Below, in pieces: positions 1 to 11,933 of a stretch of 64,000 nt of DNA. The notes beneath the pieces were generated by a model. It was not told the origin of the DNA, did no database searches, and was given only the letters and a program-made list of their open reading frames with translations. This DNA comes from Gnetum montanum (Eukaryota; Streptophyta; Gnetopsida; Gnetales; Gnetaceae). The first letter of the stretch is position 1. The number at the start of each line of letters is the position of its first letter. The stretch lies in contig MNCI01008305.1 of assembly GCA_015680685.1 (NCBI GenBank), positions 27,270 to 91,269 on the forward strand. The letters run 5' to 3'. The translations under genes and the position numbers were made by a program.

Positions 1-189
1 TTTTTCTAAGTCTGAATAATTTAATTCTAAACCTTTCAACTGATACCCAAAAAATCCAATCGGTTCATCTTGACCTTCATCTTTTTAAGTTAAAATAGCA
101 GCAACTAAATCATTTAAAACAAAAGCATATAGCCAGAAATCTTCTTTCAATTTCAGTTTTACCAAGCATGGAGCTTATTGAATAGCCCT

Positions 190-1330
190 TTTGATTTTCA
201 CTAAGGCTCTCTTTGATTCTGGTGCTTTCTCTACTAGGACATCTTTCTTTAGCATATGCATCCAAGGTTTAGTAATTTTATTAAATCCAAGGATAAATTT
301 CTTAATGAAATTTATCTTTCCAAAGAAAGATCTAAGAGACTTTTTACTTGTACGATGCTTGATATTCTGTACTGCTTAAATTTGGGAGTTATCTATAGCA
401 ATTCCTTCTTGATAGATTACATGGCCTAGTAAACTTCCAGACTTAACTCCACAAATACATTTCTTAGGATTTAATGAAATACAATACTCATGACATCTAT
501 CAAAAACTTGTTAAAGATAACCAATATGATCTTCCTTCCTTTTGGAAAAGACAGTAATATCATCCAAATAAACAACAACAAACTTGCCCATTAAACCTTT
601 AAAGGCTGAATCCATTGCTCTTTGAAAAGTAGCTCTAGCATTTGACAATCCAAATGGCATTCTTTGGTAAGCAAAAGTTCCCCACTTCGTGATAAATGTT
701 ATTTTATATATGTCACTCTTATCTACCATGATCTAATTATAGCCTAAAAAACCATCTATGAAGGAGTATACTTGACATCCAGATACTTTGATCAACATTT
801 TATCAATTCTAGGGAGTAAATATTTATCTTTTCTAGAGGCTTTGTTCAAATTCCTGAAATCCACACAAAGTCTAATATCACCATTGTTTTTCCTTACTTG
901 AACAAGATTAGCAAGCCATGTTAATTATTAGATAGGATATATGATTGGGACTTGCAATAACTTTTTGATCTCAGCCTCCATAGCTTGTTCGAATGACAGA
1001 TTGAATTTCCCTTATTTTTGTTTAACTATCTTACAAGCATTTACTAAAGGATTTTTATGTGTCATCACATCTGGTCTAAAGACTTTAAGATCATCGTAAG
1101 ACTAAGCAAAATTTTCCAAATTATTTTTCAAAAGTAACAATAAATTTTTCTTGAAAACTAAATTCTTTTCCTTTGATACATTTAACACTTTTGGTATCTT
1201 AGTAGATCCAAAATTCACTGCTTCATAAGCTTGATCATCTAGATTCTATATATCTTTTCTAATAAGCAAATTTTTGTTGAACTTACGTTTGTAATCAATA
1301 ACCTTTTTGGTAATGGAATTCATCTTAAAC
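190..1330 (-). pseudogene. Reverse transcriptase domain of element D (broken)
   Basis: The minus-strand translation shows the usual Ty3/gypsy RT blocks in order: a CVDFRNLNKA block near 860, a FIDGFLGYN-like block near 750, WGTFAYQRMPFGL and NARATFQRAMD near 600-690, and the catalytic VVYLDDITVFSK near 560. The thumb region with SLNPKKCICG and LLGHVI runs on to about 190. In-frame stops lie near 730, 510 and 380. The YLDD box is intact. An integrase would be expected to the left of the window. The domain lies downstream of, not upstream of, the RNase H in this element. Confidence 0.85.
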
Positions 1331-1367
1331 CTTGATGTTTTTTTAGGTATGATTTGATTTCAAATTC

Positions 1368-1579
1368 CTATTTGTACCTTAAGAACCTAAGCAATTGATC
1401 ATCATCTTCAAATACTTTTAAATGCTTTATGTTATCTAGTACTAATGGCTGATGTTCATTCTTGATCATTACACCTTCATAACTTTCTATCCCTTTCACA
1501 TCTAATGTTGAAGCTATTTTTGCTAAGTCATTTGCTATATAATTATCCTTCCTACCTATATGCTCTATTTGGTAGTGAT
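1368..1579 (-). pseudogene. C-terminal half of the element D RNase H and linker
   Basis: Encodes HYQIEHIGRKDN and ANDLAKIAS, the closing block of a plant retroelement RNase H of the RVT_3 (archaeal) type. A linker toward the RT follows. Its N-terminal half is at 17240-17560, and insertion of element A split the two. The frame is open for 91 codons, but the first residues given by the contiguous sequence (1580-1643) belong to the LTR of A and not to this protein. Confidence 0.8.
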
Positions 1580-2377
1580 TGATGAGCTGCAATATCGCAT
1601 CCGCCCCGCGATATTGCATATGCGATATCGCGTCCTGCCTCAATTTCTATAAATAAGAGGCAGCTTCTCTTGTTTTAAGGAGTTAGTCTGAACCCTTAGC
1701 TAAACTCTTACAATTTTACCATTCCAGAGTTAGAATAATTCCTGTGTGCCCGTAGTAGGAGTCATAGAGTGAACGGATCTTTATTCGAGCAAATTGTACC
1801 TGAGCACACATTTGTGTACGACAATAAAGACGAACTTTATGATAAACCTTGCAACATACAGATTAAGCTAAATAGTAATTAATTATGGTTGAATGTTTAA
1901 ATTCTTTCCTAGTTAATTAATTTCTCTCTCAACTCTTGATTCTCCTAGTTAAGTACACTCAATACGACCACTTCGAGCATGTGTGTAGCACTTGGTAACC
2001 CAGTAACGATTAGCGTTTGGTAATCCCAGCAGCGTTGCATTGGTTCAGGATGTGTGTGGCAAGTGGGAAATGGATACTAGTGTTAGGAATAGTTAGAACT
2101 TAGTTAGTGAATATTTAACGAAAGTTAGTAATTTAGTTCTCTTCACCTTCCCATTAGCATAAGACATTAAAAAGATAAAAGTTATAAAAATCATATACCT
2201 CAAGCTTACTTAACCATACAACTGTGACAATACAAGTAAGTTTGGGAAGACAATGATTGATTAACCTTAGGTGTTCCATTAAGGCGTGCAAGCACTTAGT
2301 CCTTGGAGTTCAACCTGATCGCATGTGAGATGCTCGTATTCGTATGGTTGAGTGTAGGGGTACCTCGCCACTCATCA
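1580..2377 (+). repeat. 5' LTR of element A
   Basis: Begins TGATGAG and ends CTCATCA (inverted termini), 798 bp. It contains three GATATCGC-type palindromes (about 1590-1632), then a TATA box TATAAATA at 1648-1655 and the downstream AAGAGG conserved in all LTRs of the family. It is 41 bp shorter than its 3' partner, and the difference lies in the palindrome array. Confidence 0.93.
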
Positions 2378-2378
2378 T

Positions 2379-2397
2379 TGGCATCATTGTCGGGGAC
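2379..2397 (+). other. Primer-binding site of element A (tRNA-Asp type)
   Basis: TGGCATCATTGTCGGGGAC starts two bases after the LTR. It matches the tRNA-Asp PBS used by Athila-type elements (TGGCGCCGTTGCCGGGGAC) except for C-to-T or G-to-A changes, as expected from decay of methylated cytosines. Confidence 0.85.
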
Positions 2398-2522
2398 TTA
2401 ATTGTTTGTGTGCTACGTAGAACATAGGAAATCATCCATATTGAGGGACGCTAGAACGAACCCTTTAGGGTTAATCAAGGAAAGATAAGACAATGGTAAA
2501 ACCATATACCAAATAGGAAAAA

Positions 2523-3364
2523 ATGTCTTCTTCTTCACATAAGAGCATTTTACTGCCTAGGACTAATACAAGAGACAGTTGGCGGCATAACACACGTAAC
2601 CAAGATCCACCAGTTCCTCAACAGTTCCATGTGGTATATATTCATCATGATGAGTATGTACTCGACTTTACCTTTACTTTCCATCAAGATGAACAACTGT
2701 GTTGGAGAGACTTGGAAGGTAACATAGTGTTGCCTCTAGATCGATCATTCCCCAACATGCTACTTCGTGCCCTCTCACGAATAGGCATGTCATTTTTGTA
2801 CGCAGAATATGTTGCATGCGATCATGACACAAGGGACTATCATCCCACAGAAGCGTAACATCAAAGGGACTTGCAACAGGAGAGAAATCATACATCCTCA
2901 AAGGGTAAATGGCCCCATAACGCTCTGCATGTATTAAGCGAAATTGAGGGTGATGAACCTGCTTCAACAGGTTCCCTACCAAATGATGTTCCTCTTCCTA
3001 ATGATGGTCAGGAGGTGGTGTATCAAAACCTACACTCCATAGTTCACAACCTTGGTTCTGATCCCCACGAACATGAAGGGTTCAATGAGGGAACACAAAC
3101 ACACAATAAGGACAGACGTTCTGATTGTAATCCCAATCAAGGTCATGGCCACCTAAGAGAAGGTAGAAAACACCATCATGGTGATGGTTCTCCTTCTTCT
3201 TCACCTTCATCGTCACATTCACCCTCTCCTTCTATATCTGGGTGCAGCCATAAGGAAACTACCCATGAGGATAAAGGTAAATAGAGTGAAAAACACTGAC
3301 GAGATAGTCGAGAATGAGGATGAGGGCACTCTAAGGAATCAAGGCATGGAAGAAGGGAGAGTAG
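2523..3364 (+). pseudogene. gag of element A, 5' part (split by element B)
   Basis: Starts MSSSSHKS, the same start as the gag of element E (MSSSSNKS at 24170). The two proteins are colinear: a conserved VVYIHxDEY block, then a DYHPTxA block, then a Ser/Arg/His-rich linker. A stop follows the DYHPTEA block at 2856-2858, and another follows at 3282. At 3364 the sequence is cut by the AGTAG duplication and element B. It resumes at 11934. Athila gag N-termini are poorly conserved, so assignment rests on position and on similarity to E. Confidence 0.8.
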
Positions 3365-4164
3365 TGATGAGTCACATTTTGGATGACTGTGATATCGTGT
3401 ACACAATATCGCAGCCTGTCTCCTCATCTATAAATAAGAGGTAGACAGATTAGTTAGGCATTAGGGAAAAATAGTAAGTCAATTTTAGTTTAAGTGTTTT
3501 AATTTCTTTCTCTCAACCCTGTTCCTCCCAATGTATGCCCACAGTGTAGTGAATGTAATTGTACGGCATCCTTTATTCGAGTGTGATGTACTTGAACAAG
3601 CACATGACCAACAATAAAGATCAAGATTACTTCATCATTGCAACATTCACTTAGTTTAATCATTTAATTAATTATTATTTACTACTTTCTTAGTTAATAT
3701 CTTCTCACCCTTAAACACCTGTTAAACGCAAAATGAATACAACTTGATTACGAGCATTTAAGTATGACTACTTGGTAACCCAGTAGCGTACCTAGGATCT
3801 GCACTTGGTAATCCCAGTGGTAGTCATGCACGAAGTCTAAGATGTGTATGTATAGTCAAGGAACGGATGCTCATTGCACTTAGGCTAGCTAGATTCTCTC
3901 TCACCCTTTCTCTCTTAGCTTAGTTAATATTACTTTCCATTGCCTTTAGGAGTAGCGTTAGATTAGAAACCACATCATACACCTCACTTTGGACTAAACC
4001 ATACTTGAGAAAACTAATACTAGTCCAGGTGGGAAGATAGTGAACTGCAACCTAAGGTTAACTATCTAGGTCCCACAACAAGTCCATCTGCAGAGTTCGA
4101 CCGGATAGCATTTGTAACGCTCGTATTCATATGGTTGAGTGTAGGGGTACCTCATCACTCATCA
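3365..4164 (+). repeat. 5' LTR of element B
   Basis: 800 bp, TGATGAG...CTCATCA-type ends. Two GATATCGC-type palindromes lie at about 3389-3413, followed by TATAAATA at 3429-3436. It is 33 bp shorter than the 3' LTR, which has two more palindromes. Confidence 0.92.
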
Positions 4165-4304
4165 TTGGCACCATTTCTGAGGACGATGCAAGTTATCTAG
4201 ATTAGTTATATCATACAGGGTCGATGTAAAGAACCTAACGTTATATATTTAAGAAGAAAAGTTTATAAAAAGTCACATACAAATTCACACACAGCTTCAT
4301 AACC

Positions 4305-6270
4305 ATGCCTCTCCTACAAGACTATAATAATGTGACATCTAATGAGGAAGTTCATTGGAGAACCAACGAACTATATGATAACGAAGATTGGAGTATACAA
4401 CCCGAGGTGGGGGTTTCTTATAAACATAAACGAAAGCAACGTCATTCCAACACACAAAAGCATAACTTACCCGATGACAATGAACCCCCACTGGCCACTA
4501 CAAGCCTAACGCAAATACAAGAGGCTATTTGAATTTCCCATAGGCATTGTAAAGAGAGCCGCCTACCTAGGCTCAATTTAAACAACTTTTCCAAATTCTC
4601 AGGAGGCTATGACTTAGACCCACATCAACATTTACAAGCCTTCTACGATGCCTGCACATGGAACAACATTAACAACGGTTGGAAAAAAACTCAAGCTCTT
4701 CCCTATGACACTCGTTGGCCAAGCAAAAGTATGGTATAGATCGTTAAAACCAAATTCAATACGATGTTGGCCAACAATGGTAGAAGCCTTTAATGAAAGA
4801 TATCAAACCTACACAAGAGTGTCAGCCTTGAGGAAACAAATCCAAGAGTGGAAACAAGCACAACATGAACCCTTGAACATGGCCTTAGAAAGATATTATG
4901 CATTGTTAAACAACTATCCAAGCCATGGGTTCTCCAAGGAAAGGCTAATGTACCATGTCATCGATGGGCTTCATGATGCAACAAGAGAAACCCTAGGGAT
5001 GTATGCCCAAGGTCAACTATACGAACTACGAACCCATTAAGTCCAAGAGCTTATTAAGTGGGTAGCAAAAGAAGAAGGAGAAATGGCTAGATGGGAGAGT
5101 GTTGAAAAACATCAATAAGTCCATAATCATAAAAAGGAGAAATCAACCAATCTCAAGGAGGAAGAACCATCTTTGCCAATACAAGGAAGTCGAGGCAAAG
5201 ATTAATAAGATGTTGGAATGGACACATAAAAAGTGTGAAGAATTTATTGATATTATTGGAGATAGAGTTTTGACAACCCAAGAAACAGGACAAAGTATCA
5301 GTAGACAATCAGAAAAAAGGGATAAGGAAAATAAGACCTTAACTACCGATCATACATATGAATGCAACATTTGCTTGTACGATCACCCCAATGGCCAATG
5401 CCCAATCTTGTTACATTTATATGAGCATTGGGGAAGCATGTTACATCCCGAGTTTGTACAGAGATACTGTGTTCAATCACGATGGCAACAATCCCAGTCG
5501 TGGGGGAAGCCACCCCTAAACTAGAGACACCCTTCATATCATCCAAATCCAAATGCTTATCTGGTCCAATACCCTGTTTCTCCAACTAGGCCAACATACT
5601 CTATCTCACCGCATTATCATTCTCCTCAATACTATCAGTCCATGCCTCCAACACAACCATCACCTTTTGTACCTTACACTTCTCCTCATTTTTAACATTC
5701 TCATCCTTTCCCTCCTTCTACATCACCACCAACTATTCCTAAGGCACCTGCACCATAGCAACAACCTCCGAACGTTACTTGTGCTATTGTCTCCAACAGC
5801 AGTGAGAAGCCTCCTCAACATCGAAGGCGTCCCTTCTTTAGAAATGACCTTAGGAAGAGACAACATAATTCTGAGGCCACTGCATCCTCCAACTTAGCAC
5901 AAGTCCCATGCTATGGTGCACCCTTATCATCAAACCCAACACCTCATGTTACTATATCAAGGCCACCAATTAACACTCCAACAACCAAACGGCCCAATGA
6001 ACACAATCATGGAAGGTAACATCCTGATCCTTGCATATCATCTAATGGTTCAAAATATCATAGTGGGTCAACTCATTATCCAGAAACTACATCTTATAAA
6101 TTGCCCCACTATGCTTACTATAATCACGTGTGTGAACCCCAATGGGGTAAGTATGGCTAAGGTTCAATACTTCCAACATGTAAGGATCCTCATATTCCAT
6201 TTATTAATCCTCACCCTGCTCAACCATTTAGTTATGGGGGATATCCCCCATCCTAGTAACAAGCAGGATT
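4305..6270 (+). pseudogene. gag of element B (decayed)
   Basis: ATG at 4305 (MPLLQDYNN). The central capsid-type block (retrotrans_gag family) is readable around 4560-5040, with FPMTLVGQAKVWYRSL, then MVEAFNERYQTY, and GLHDATRETLGMYAQG near its end. A zinc-knuckle-like C-x2-C-x3-H-x4-C (CNICLYDHPNGQC) lies at about 5362-5400. The C-terminus is Pro/Tyr/Gln-rich to about 6270. Frameshifts near 4640 and stops at about 4530, 5040, 5116 and 5521 break it. The N-terminus is unlike that of A and E, while the core and knuckle are clearly related. It ends without any protease, unlike A and E. Confidence 0.78.
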
Positions 6271-7600
6271 AATAACCACTTTTTATTTCTTTAATTTTAC
6301 AACATTTTGTTTCCCAATTTTTTATTTTTCATTTTTCAAATTTCTTGTTTTATCTTTTTGCCTTTTTGTAAGTAATCTCATTTATGAATAAAACACTCAT
6401 GTGGATCGCTGGTTGAGGTGTGTTTTATGTTATCAAGTCTCGAGTGATCAATTATTTGGATAGTCAGCCCATTACACCCACTCATCCATTCTACAAATAA
6501 GAGGTTCTATTTGAGGGTACAATGATATTCTTAACATTCTTGAAACTTAAAATTAATTTTGTGTTCATTCTACCTAGAATGAAGAAGGATAGACCAAGAG
6601 GGAATGATTAGGATGTGACATCAAGGGGACTTGCGGATTCTCTTTGGTGATGTCTATGAGAGTTATCACGCAACGTGGTTTTACTAAGATCCTTGTAGAT
6701 CTAATGAAAAATGGGAGTAAGAGTAATCAAAAGGGCACCCAAAAATCCAATGCTATTCTAGGGGATCCCACTGAAAAGACATGCACCCATGCCTAAAGGT
6801 TGGCAGCTTCTCTGGGTTCAACAATCAAAAAAAAAGAAAAAAAACACACAAAGGAAGTGCCACAAAACAAAAATCACTCCTCCCTTGAATAAAATGCCAA
6901 GTGATCATACACCTTGTTGTTATGGTACTCTCATAGTTGCTCATCATAGGATGAAACAATGCAGTGTCATTGATTAGAGGAATGGACTTGGTCCTGATCT
7001 TGGAATGACGGGTTAATGACACATTAATCATGCTTTACATGTAGGATTCATTGTGCCCTAGGTCAGTTAGCTCATGTCCCAATCTTTACAATCCCTTATA
7101 TACCTCGTCTCATCTCATTGTCCATGTAATTGTAGCTCGTGTCTTGTATAGCATAGAATTATTACCTCATCTCGGTGATATTTACATGTGTGTGTTTTGT
7201 GGAGTCAGTGTGCATTACATTTAACCCTTCTAGTGCCCACAGACACTTTAAGTGTAGTTACACAAGGGCATTATAGGTTGAAACCTGCTTTGGGGAGGAC
7301 CCACTTGTGTAATTTTTTGTAATCTTCACTTATGACATAGTTCACACCACCATTTCTTACCCTCAGCATAATTTTCAATGATTTTCTTTCCTTATTATTA
7401 TCCCTTTGAATCAACGTTCCTATGTACCATCACATAGCCTTTTTCTCTACCATCCAAGATCCTTATTGATAAAACCCACAGATCATTATTTGTGCCTTCT
7501 AAACCATCTAATTACCCTAGAACCCTTTAACACCTACCATGTGTCCTAGTTTTCCATTTTTAATTCCAAAAAAAAAAACCTTTAAAATTTGGTATTTTTG
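6271..7600 (+). other. 3' noncoding region of element B, related to A and E
   Basis: AT-rich with no credible ORF. Two blocks match the 3' noncoding region of A and E: one around 6613-6640 (TGACATCAAGGGGACTTG) and one around 7262-7312 (CTGCTTTGGGGAGGAC). In A the second block lies about 750 bp before the 3' LTR, but in B it lies about 3.8 kb before it. The segment in between (about 7600-10950) is therefore an insertion relative to A and E. Confidence 0.7.
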
Positions 7601-7611
7601 TTGTGCCTCAT

Positions 7612-7705
7612 ATTACTAGGGCCGTGATATCACAACCAACGCAATATCGCAGCCAACGCGATATCGCGTATGCGATATCGCATCGTGTCAACCTATAAAT
7701 AGGTG
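7612..7705 (+). promoter_or_regulatory. Internal promoter-like segment of element B: palindrome array plus TATA box
   Basis: Four near-palindromes (GTGATATCAC, GCAATATCGC, GCGATATCGC, GCGATATCGC) between 7625 and 7680 are followed by a TATAAATA at 7694-7701. This repeats the arrangement of the family LTRs. The sequence after the TATA box is unlike the LTRs of A, B and E, and no second copy is found 3' of the ORF, so this is not a recognisable LTR pair. It sits about 480 bp upstream of the ATG of the extra ORF and could drive it. Confidence 0.6.
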
Positions 7706-8174
7706 ATCCCCTCACAACACTTAGCATCATTTCTCACAATTCACATGGGGGGATTTTTTGAATTTTTTCTCTACGACTTGTGATTGTATGATCCTTGCTT
7801 TCATATCTATATCTCGCTCGCTGGTACTCTGATTTTAATTCTGTCTGAACCTGCTTGAACTCGGAGTGTTCAGCTTAATCGTGGGGGAGGGACACCTGCC
7901 GAATAGCACCTAACTTTTTTGGAATTTATCATTGCCAACATTATCAAGCGTAATTAGCTATAACATTTAGAATAAGTGTGCCAAAAATAATTTAATCCCT
8001 TTAAGTACACCAGGAAATTAAATTGGCGAAACACCTAAGTAAAACAAACTCATTATTACAATCTTTTAGGTAATATCACACAGAGATAAAACAAATTGAT
8101 TAATTAAGGCAAGCAGTAAGGTATAACTTACTTCAAAAACAACCTTACTAACACTTGGTCCCGTGTGATTGCAA

Positions 8175-10948
8175 ATGGCCTCAAAACGTGAACAACGGAA
8201 AGGTCCTACTCAAGGTGGAAGTAAACGACCTAGGAGAGGTGAAGGACAAGTCCCTACCAGACAACATGAAGAATAGGAGGAACAATCATTTAGTATTCCT
8301 CAAGAGGACCCTCCTACCATAAAGTTTGGGCAGGCAGAAGGAGGAGCTATTATAGCACCTGAATAGGGACAACATCTCACGTTGCCCCAAGATTGTGTTC
8401 AGGCCATCCACGAAAGATCCACATTCACTGCGGTGATTGTGGAGTTAAACTTTGAATCTTTTGTAGAGTTCACTCCTGAGGCTATTAGGGATCACCTCAA
8501 AGGATCTCCCTTATGGCCTATCCTCTCTGAAAGCAAGGCCTGGTACCTAGGGGAGATGTACCAGTTCTGGCACAATAGAGAACAAGGCACCACTGTCAAT
8601 ATATGTGGTGTGACAGTTGATTTCTCCACGCAAGCCATTTCAGAAGTGTTAAACCTTCTAAATATAGGGCCCAAGGTTGCTCAGTTATCCACCTGTTCAG
8701 ACCCTAATATGCGACGGGATTGGTTGAAAAGGTCGTATGGCAGAGATAAGGCATTTGGTGAGTTGACGACGGAAGAGAGGATCTACTTCAAAATTGGAAC
8801 ATATCACCTCTTCCCCACAAAGGGCTTAAAAATAATATCAACGTATGTGGCAAGAGGATGTGCAGTGCTAATGGGGAAGGTTAACGCTAACCTGCCTCAT
8901 CTATACTTAACGGAGATCCTGAGGCGGTTCAAGGAACGGAAGATAGGGAAGCTTGCCTTACCTTTCCCTTGTCTTATCAAGAAGTTATGCTAACATGCTG
9001 GTATTAGAGGATACACTAATGATATCCTTCAAAAAGCCCAAAATGCTTCATATGCTGAACTGTTAAAGCCACCATCCACAAGGAAAATCACTGGTGAAAT
9101 GCTAGGCCCACAAGAAGAAGAAGAACAGATGGCTAGACCAACTGCAACTCAACTTGTAGGACCCAGCCAACAACAGGAAGCAGGGCCTAGCATGGGCCAG
9201 GATCAACCACCACTGCTGCAAGACTATAGACCGTCAATGAGACATCTCAGGGACATCACTGAGATAGTCAGTTGGGGAAGTCATGATGATGAAAATCTCT
9301 TCTGTGTCATTGATGATGCTGTCCAGCCCACAGTTTCTTTGGATTGCACAAGGGGTGAAGTGTCGATTCATATAGGAGGAGGGAAAAGTACTTGGTCATA
9401 GCATATCTCAGGAAACGTAGCATCTTTCCAAGTGCAATTAGAAACTGGTGAAGGGGCCACTGTGGTGGTCATGCAACACCAAGATGCCGTGGGAGCTATA
9501 GAAGTGGTTGCAGACCACATCAAAGAATTGTTCAATGTACCTGTTGTGTCACTGGCAGATCTCACAGGAGCACGGGATGCTCAAAATTTGGCCGAAACCT
9601 TAATGACTCCTGCCGAACATGAGGGTGCACTTTATCAATTGCTACAAACAGGACAAGTAATGACGTCTCTGTTTGACATCCCTCAGGATGTTACGGTAAT
9701 TCATTCAGACCTCATTTCCACGAAGGGAAAACTGGTCTTAACAGAAGTGAGGGCCGAGCATGCTAAAATAGAAGTGCAAAAATTACAAGAGCAGCTCATG
9801 TCCCTACAAGCAGCACAGCGGGACCCTTTGCAATTTTTTCCCACAGACCAGCTAGATAATTTTGGAGCTAAGCAACTAACCAAGCTACTAACGAAGAATA
9901 AAAAGGTGGCTGAAGAAAAAGAGAAGGCTATCCTGCAGCACAAGCACAAACTCATGCATATTTCAAAGCACTCAACGCCTTACAAGAGGAAAATAAACAT
10001 CTTGTTGCCAACAACCTTCAGTTGACTATTGTGGAAAAGCAAAAGAATGTTCTCGAAGAACATTTCCATCAGTTGTGAGAATAATTCATCCAATTCAACC
10101 AGGACATAAGTCGTTTAGCCAGGGAGAATAGAACCCTCTCAATGGAGGAGGTACGCGCAGTCCATCAAAAGATATCCATTGAAATAAGCATGTGGAAAAA
10201 TGAGGTTAAACGACATGAAAAGCTAAAGGAGCACTTCCGAGATTAGGTGGGAATGTACAAACAAATCCTTGAGAAGGAAATCCATATGGCCAAGGCCCAC
10301 ATCAATGCTATCAGTGCTCAACACACTAATTGGTAGGCCAGATTGGACACATATGCCTTTGCCCACCAAGTGGAAGTTAAGGACTGGGACCTGCAGATTC
10401 AAGATCTGACAGAATACATGGAGTTAGCAAACCTATGGTATGCCAACCTTACCATGTTAATAGCATGGCACCCATGAATAGAGCTCGAGCAACAAGTACC
10501 TTCCACCTATGTCAAATACGAAGCAAAATATGTAGAACGTAAGAAGTTATTGGAAAAATTAGAGATCGCAAATTCTGAACCTGAGGTGGTGAAGGCAAGC
10601 TACCAAGGCCAAAAAGGTGTCGTAGCAGATTTGGCTCAATGGCTTGCAGATTTTCAAGAATACAAAGATAAAGTCAGAGCCTACAAATAGGAACGATGGG
10701 TATTCGCAGCTTGGTATGTCAAGGCCAATCAAATGTTTCTGAAACTACCTTGTCCGTGGGAAGTGCCGACTCCATCAAACATTGAAACATTAGCATGGAT
10801 GGCACAAGACCCTCGGACCGAGGAGGAGAAGCTCTAGGCCATACTCCAACACCATCAAGTCTCAAAACTTGAAGCACAAGACAAAGGAAAAGCACCAATG
10901 GAGGAGCCACCACCACCAGGAACTACATCAGTTCCACAAATTTTGTAG
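8175..10948 (+). pseudogene. Extra ORF of element B: plant transposon-protein domain plus long coiled coil (broken)
   Basis: The frame opens at ATG 8175 with a very basic start (MASKREQRKGP, then KRPRRGEG), a probable nuclear localisation signal. Residues about 80-290 resemble the plant-specific 'putative plant transposon protein' domain (the family I recall as PF20167): VDFSTQAI, L-PT, ISTYVARGCAVLMGK and a closing ALPFPCLIKKLC followed by HAGI. After an acidic/Gln-rich linker, about 450 residues are rich in Glu, Lys, Gln and Leu with heptad character, typical of a coiled coil. The protein ends in a Pro-rich tail (EEPPPPGTTSVPQ) and TAG at 10946-10948. The frame is constant from 8175 to about 9940 apart from stops at about 8271, 8364, 8991 and 9399. 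A frameshift near 9950 and further stops follow. Full length would be about 920 residues. The function of this family is not known to me. It is not pol or a normal env. Confidence 0.7.
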
Positions 10949-11095
10949 TTGTAGCACATTCTTTGTGTTGTGTCTGTGTTTTTTTTTCATTCCACACTAC
11001 GACATAATCCCATTTTCATCATCCAATAATCCCATACCTATCCACTGTGTAATCACTGTAACTTGAGGATGATTTTTCATTCAGTTGTGGGGATA

Positions 11096-11928
11096 TGATG
11101 AGTCGCATTTTGGACGATCGCGATATCGCGTATGCGATATCGTAGCCCAACCGTGATATCGCATACGCGATATCGCAGCCTGTCTCCTTATCTATAAATA
11201 AGAGGTAGATAGATTAGTTAGGTATTAGGGAAAAATAGTAAGTCGGTTTTAGTTTAAGTGTTTTAATTTCTTTCTCTCAACCCTTTTCCTCCCAGTATAT
11301 GCCTGCAGTGTGGTGAATGTAATTGTACGGCATCCTTTATTCGAGTGTGATGTACTTGGACACGCACATGATCGGCAATAAAGATCAAGATTACTTCATC
11401 ATTGCAGCATTCACTTAGTTTAATCATTTAATTAATTGTTATTTACTGCTTTCTTAGTTAATATCTTCTCACCCTTAAACTCCTGTTAAACACGAAATGA
11501 GTACAACTTGATTGCGAGCATTTAAGTGTGAATACGTGGTAATCCAGTAGTGTACCTAGGATCTACGCTTGGTAATCCCAGTGGTAGTCATGCACAAAGT
11601 CCAAGATGTGTACGGATAGTCAAGGAATAGATGCTCATCATACTTAGGCTAGCTAGATTTTCTCTCACCCTTTCTCTCTTAGCTTAGTTAATATTACTTT
11701 CCATTGCCTTCAGGAGTAGCATTAGATTAGAAATCATATCATACACCTCACTCTGGACTAAACCATACGTGAAAAAACTAATACTAGTCCAAGTGGAAAG
11801 ACAATGAACTACGACCTAAGGCTAACTATCTAGGTGCCACAACTAGTCCGTCTACGGATTTTGACCAGATCGCACGTGTAATGCTCGTATTCATATGGTT
11901 GAGTGTAGGGGTACCTTGCCACTCATCA
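11096..11928 (+). repeat. 3' LTR of element B
   Basis: 833 bp, starting TGATGAG after the purine tract GTTGTGGGGATA and ending ACTCATCA at 11928. It carries four palindromes at about 11120-11187, three of them near-perfect GCGATATCGC types, and TATAAATA at 11193-11200. It is followed at once by the AGTAG target duplication. Confidence 0.93.
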
Positions 11929-11933
11929 AGTAG

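Larger units (their letters stand above)
3365..11928 (+). mobile_element. Element B: Athila-like LTR retrotransposon with gag and an extra ~920-codon ORF, no pol
   Basis: Nested in the gag of element A. LTRs are 3365-4164 and 11096-11928. The target duplication AGTAG is at 3360-3364 and 11929-11933. Total 8564 bp. Internal order: tRNA-Asp-like PBS (4166-4184, TGGCACCATTTCTGAGGAC), gag (4305-6270), 3' noncoding sequence related to A and E (about 6400-7400), a second promoter-like segment (about 7610-7710), the extra ORF (8175-10948), then the family-specific 3' end and purine tract. There is no protease, RT, RNase H or integrase, so movement would need enzymes from a relative such as E. Its LTRs differ by roughly 6-7 percent over about 150 bp compared by eye. 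Confidence 0.93.

Noticed and set aside
7612-8170. Complete LTR of an independent nested element within B
   Set aside because: No matching second LTR, no clear PBS and no target duplication were found. Kept as a promoter-like segment only.
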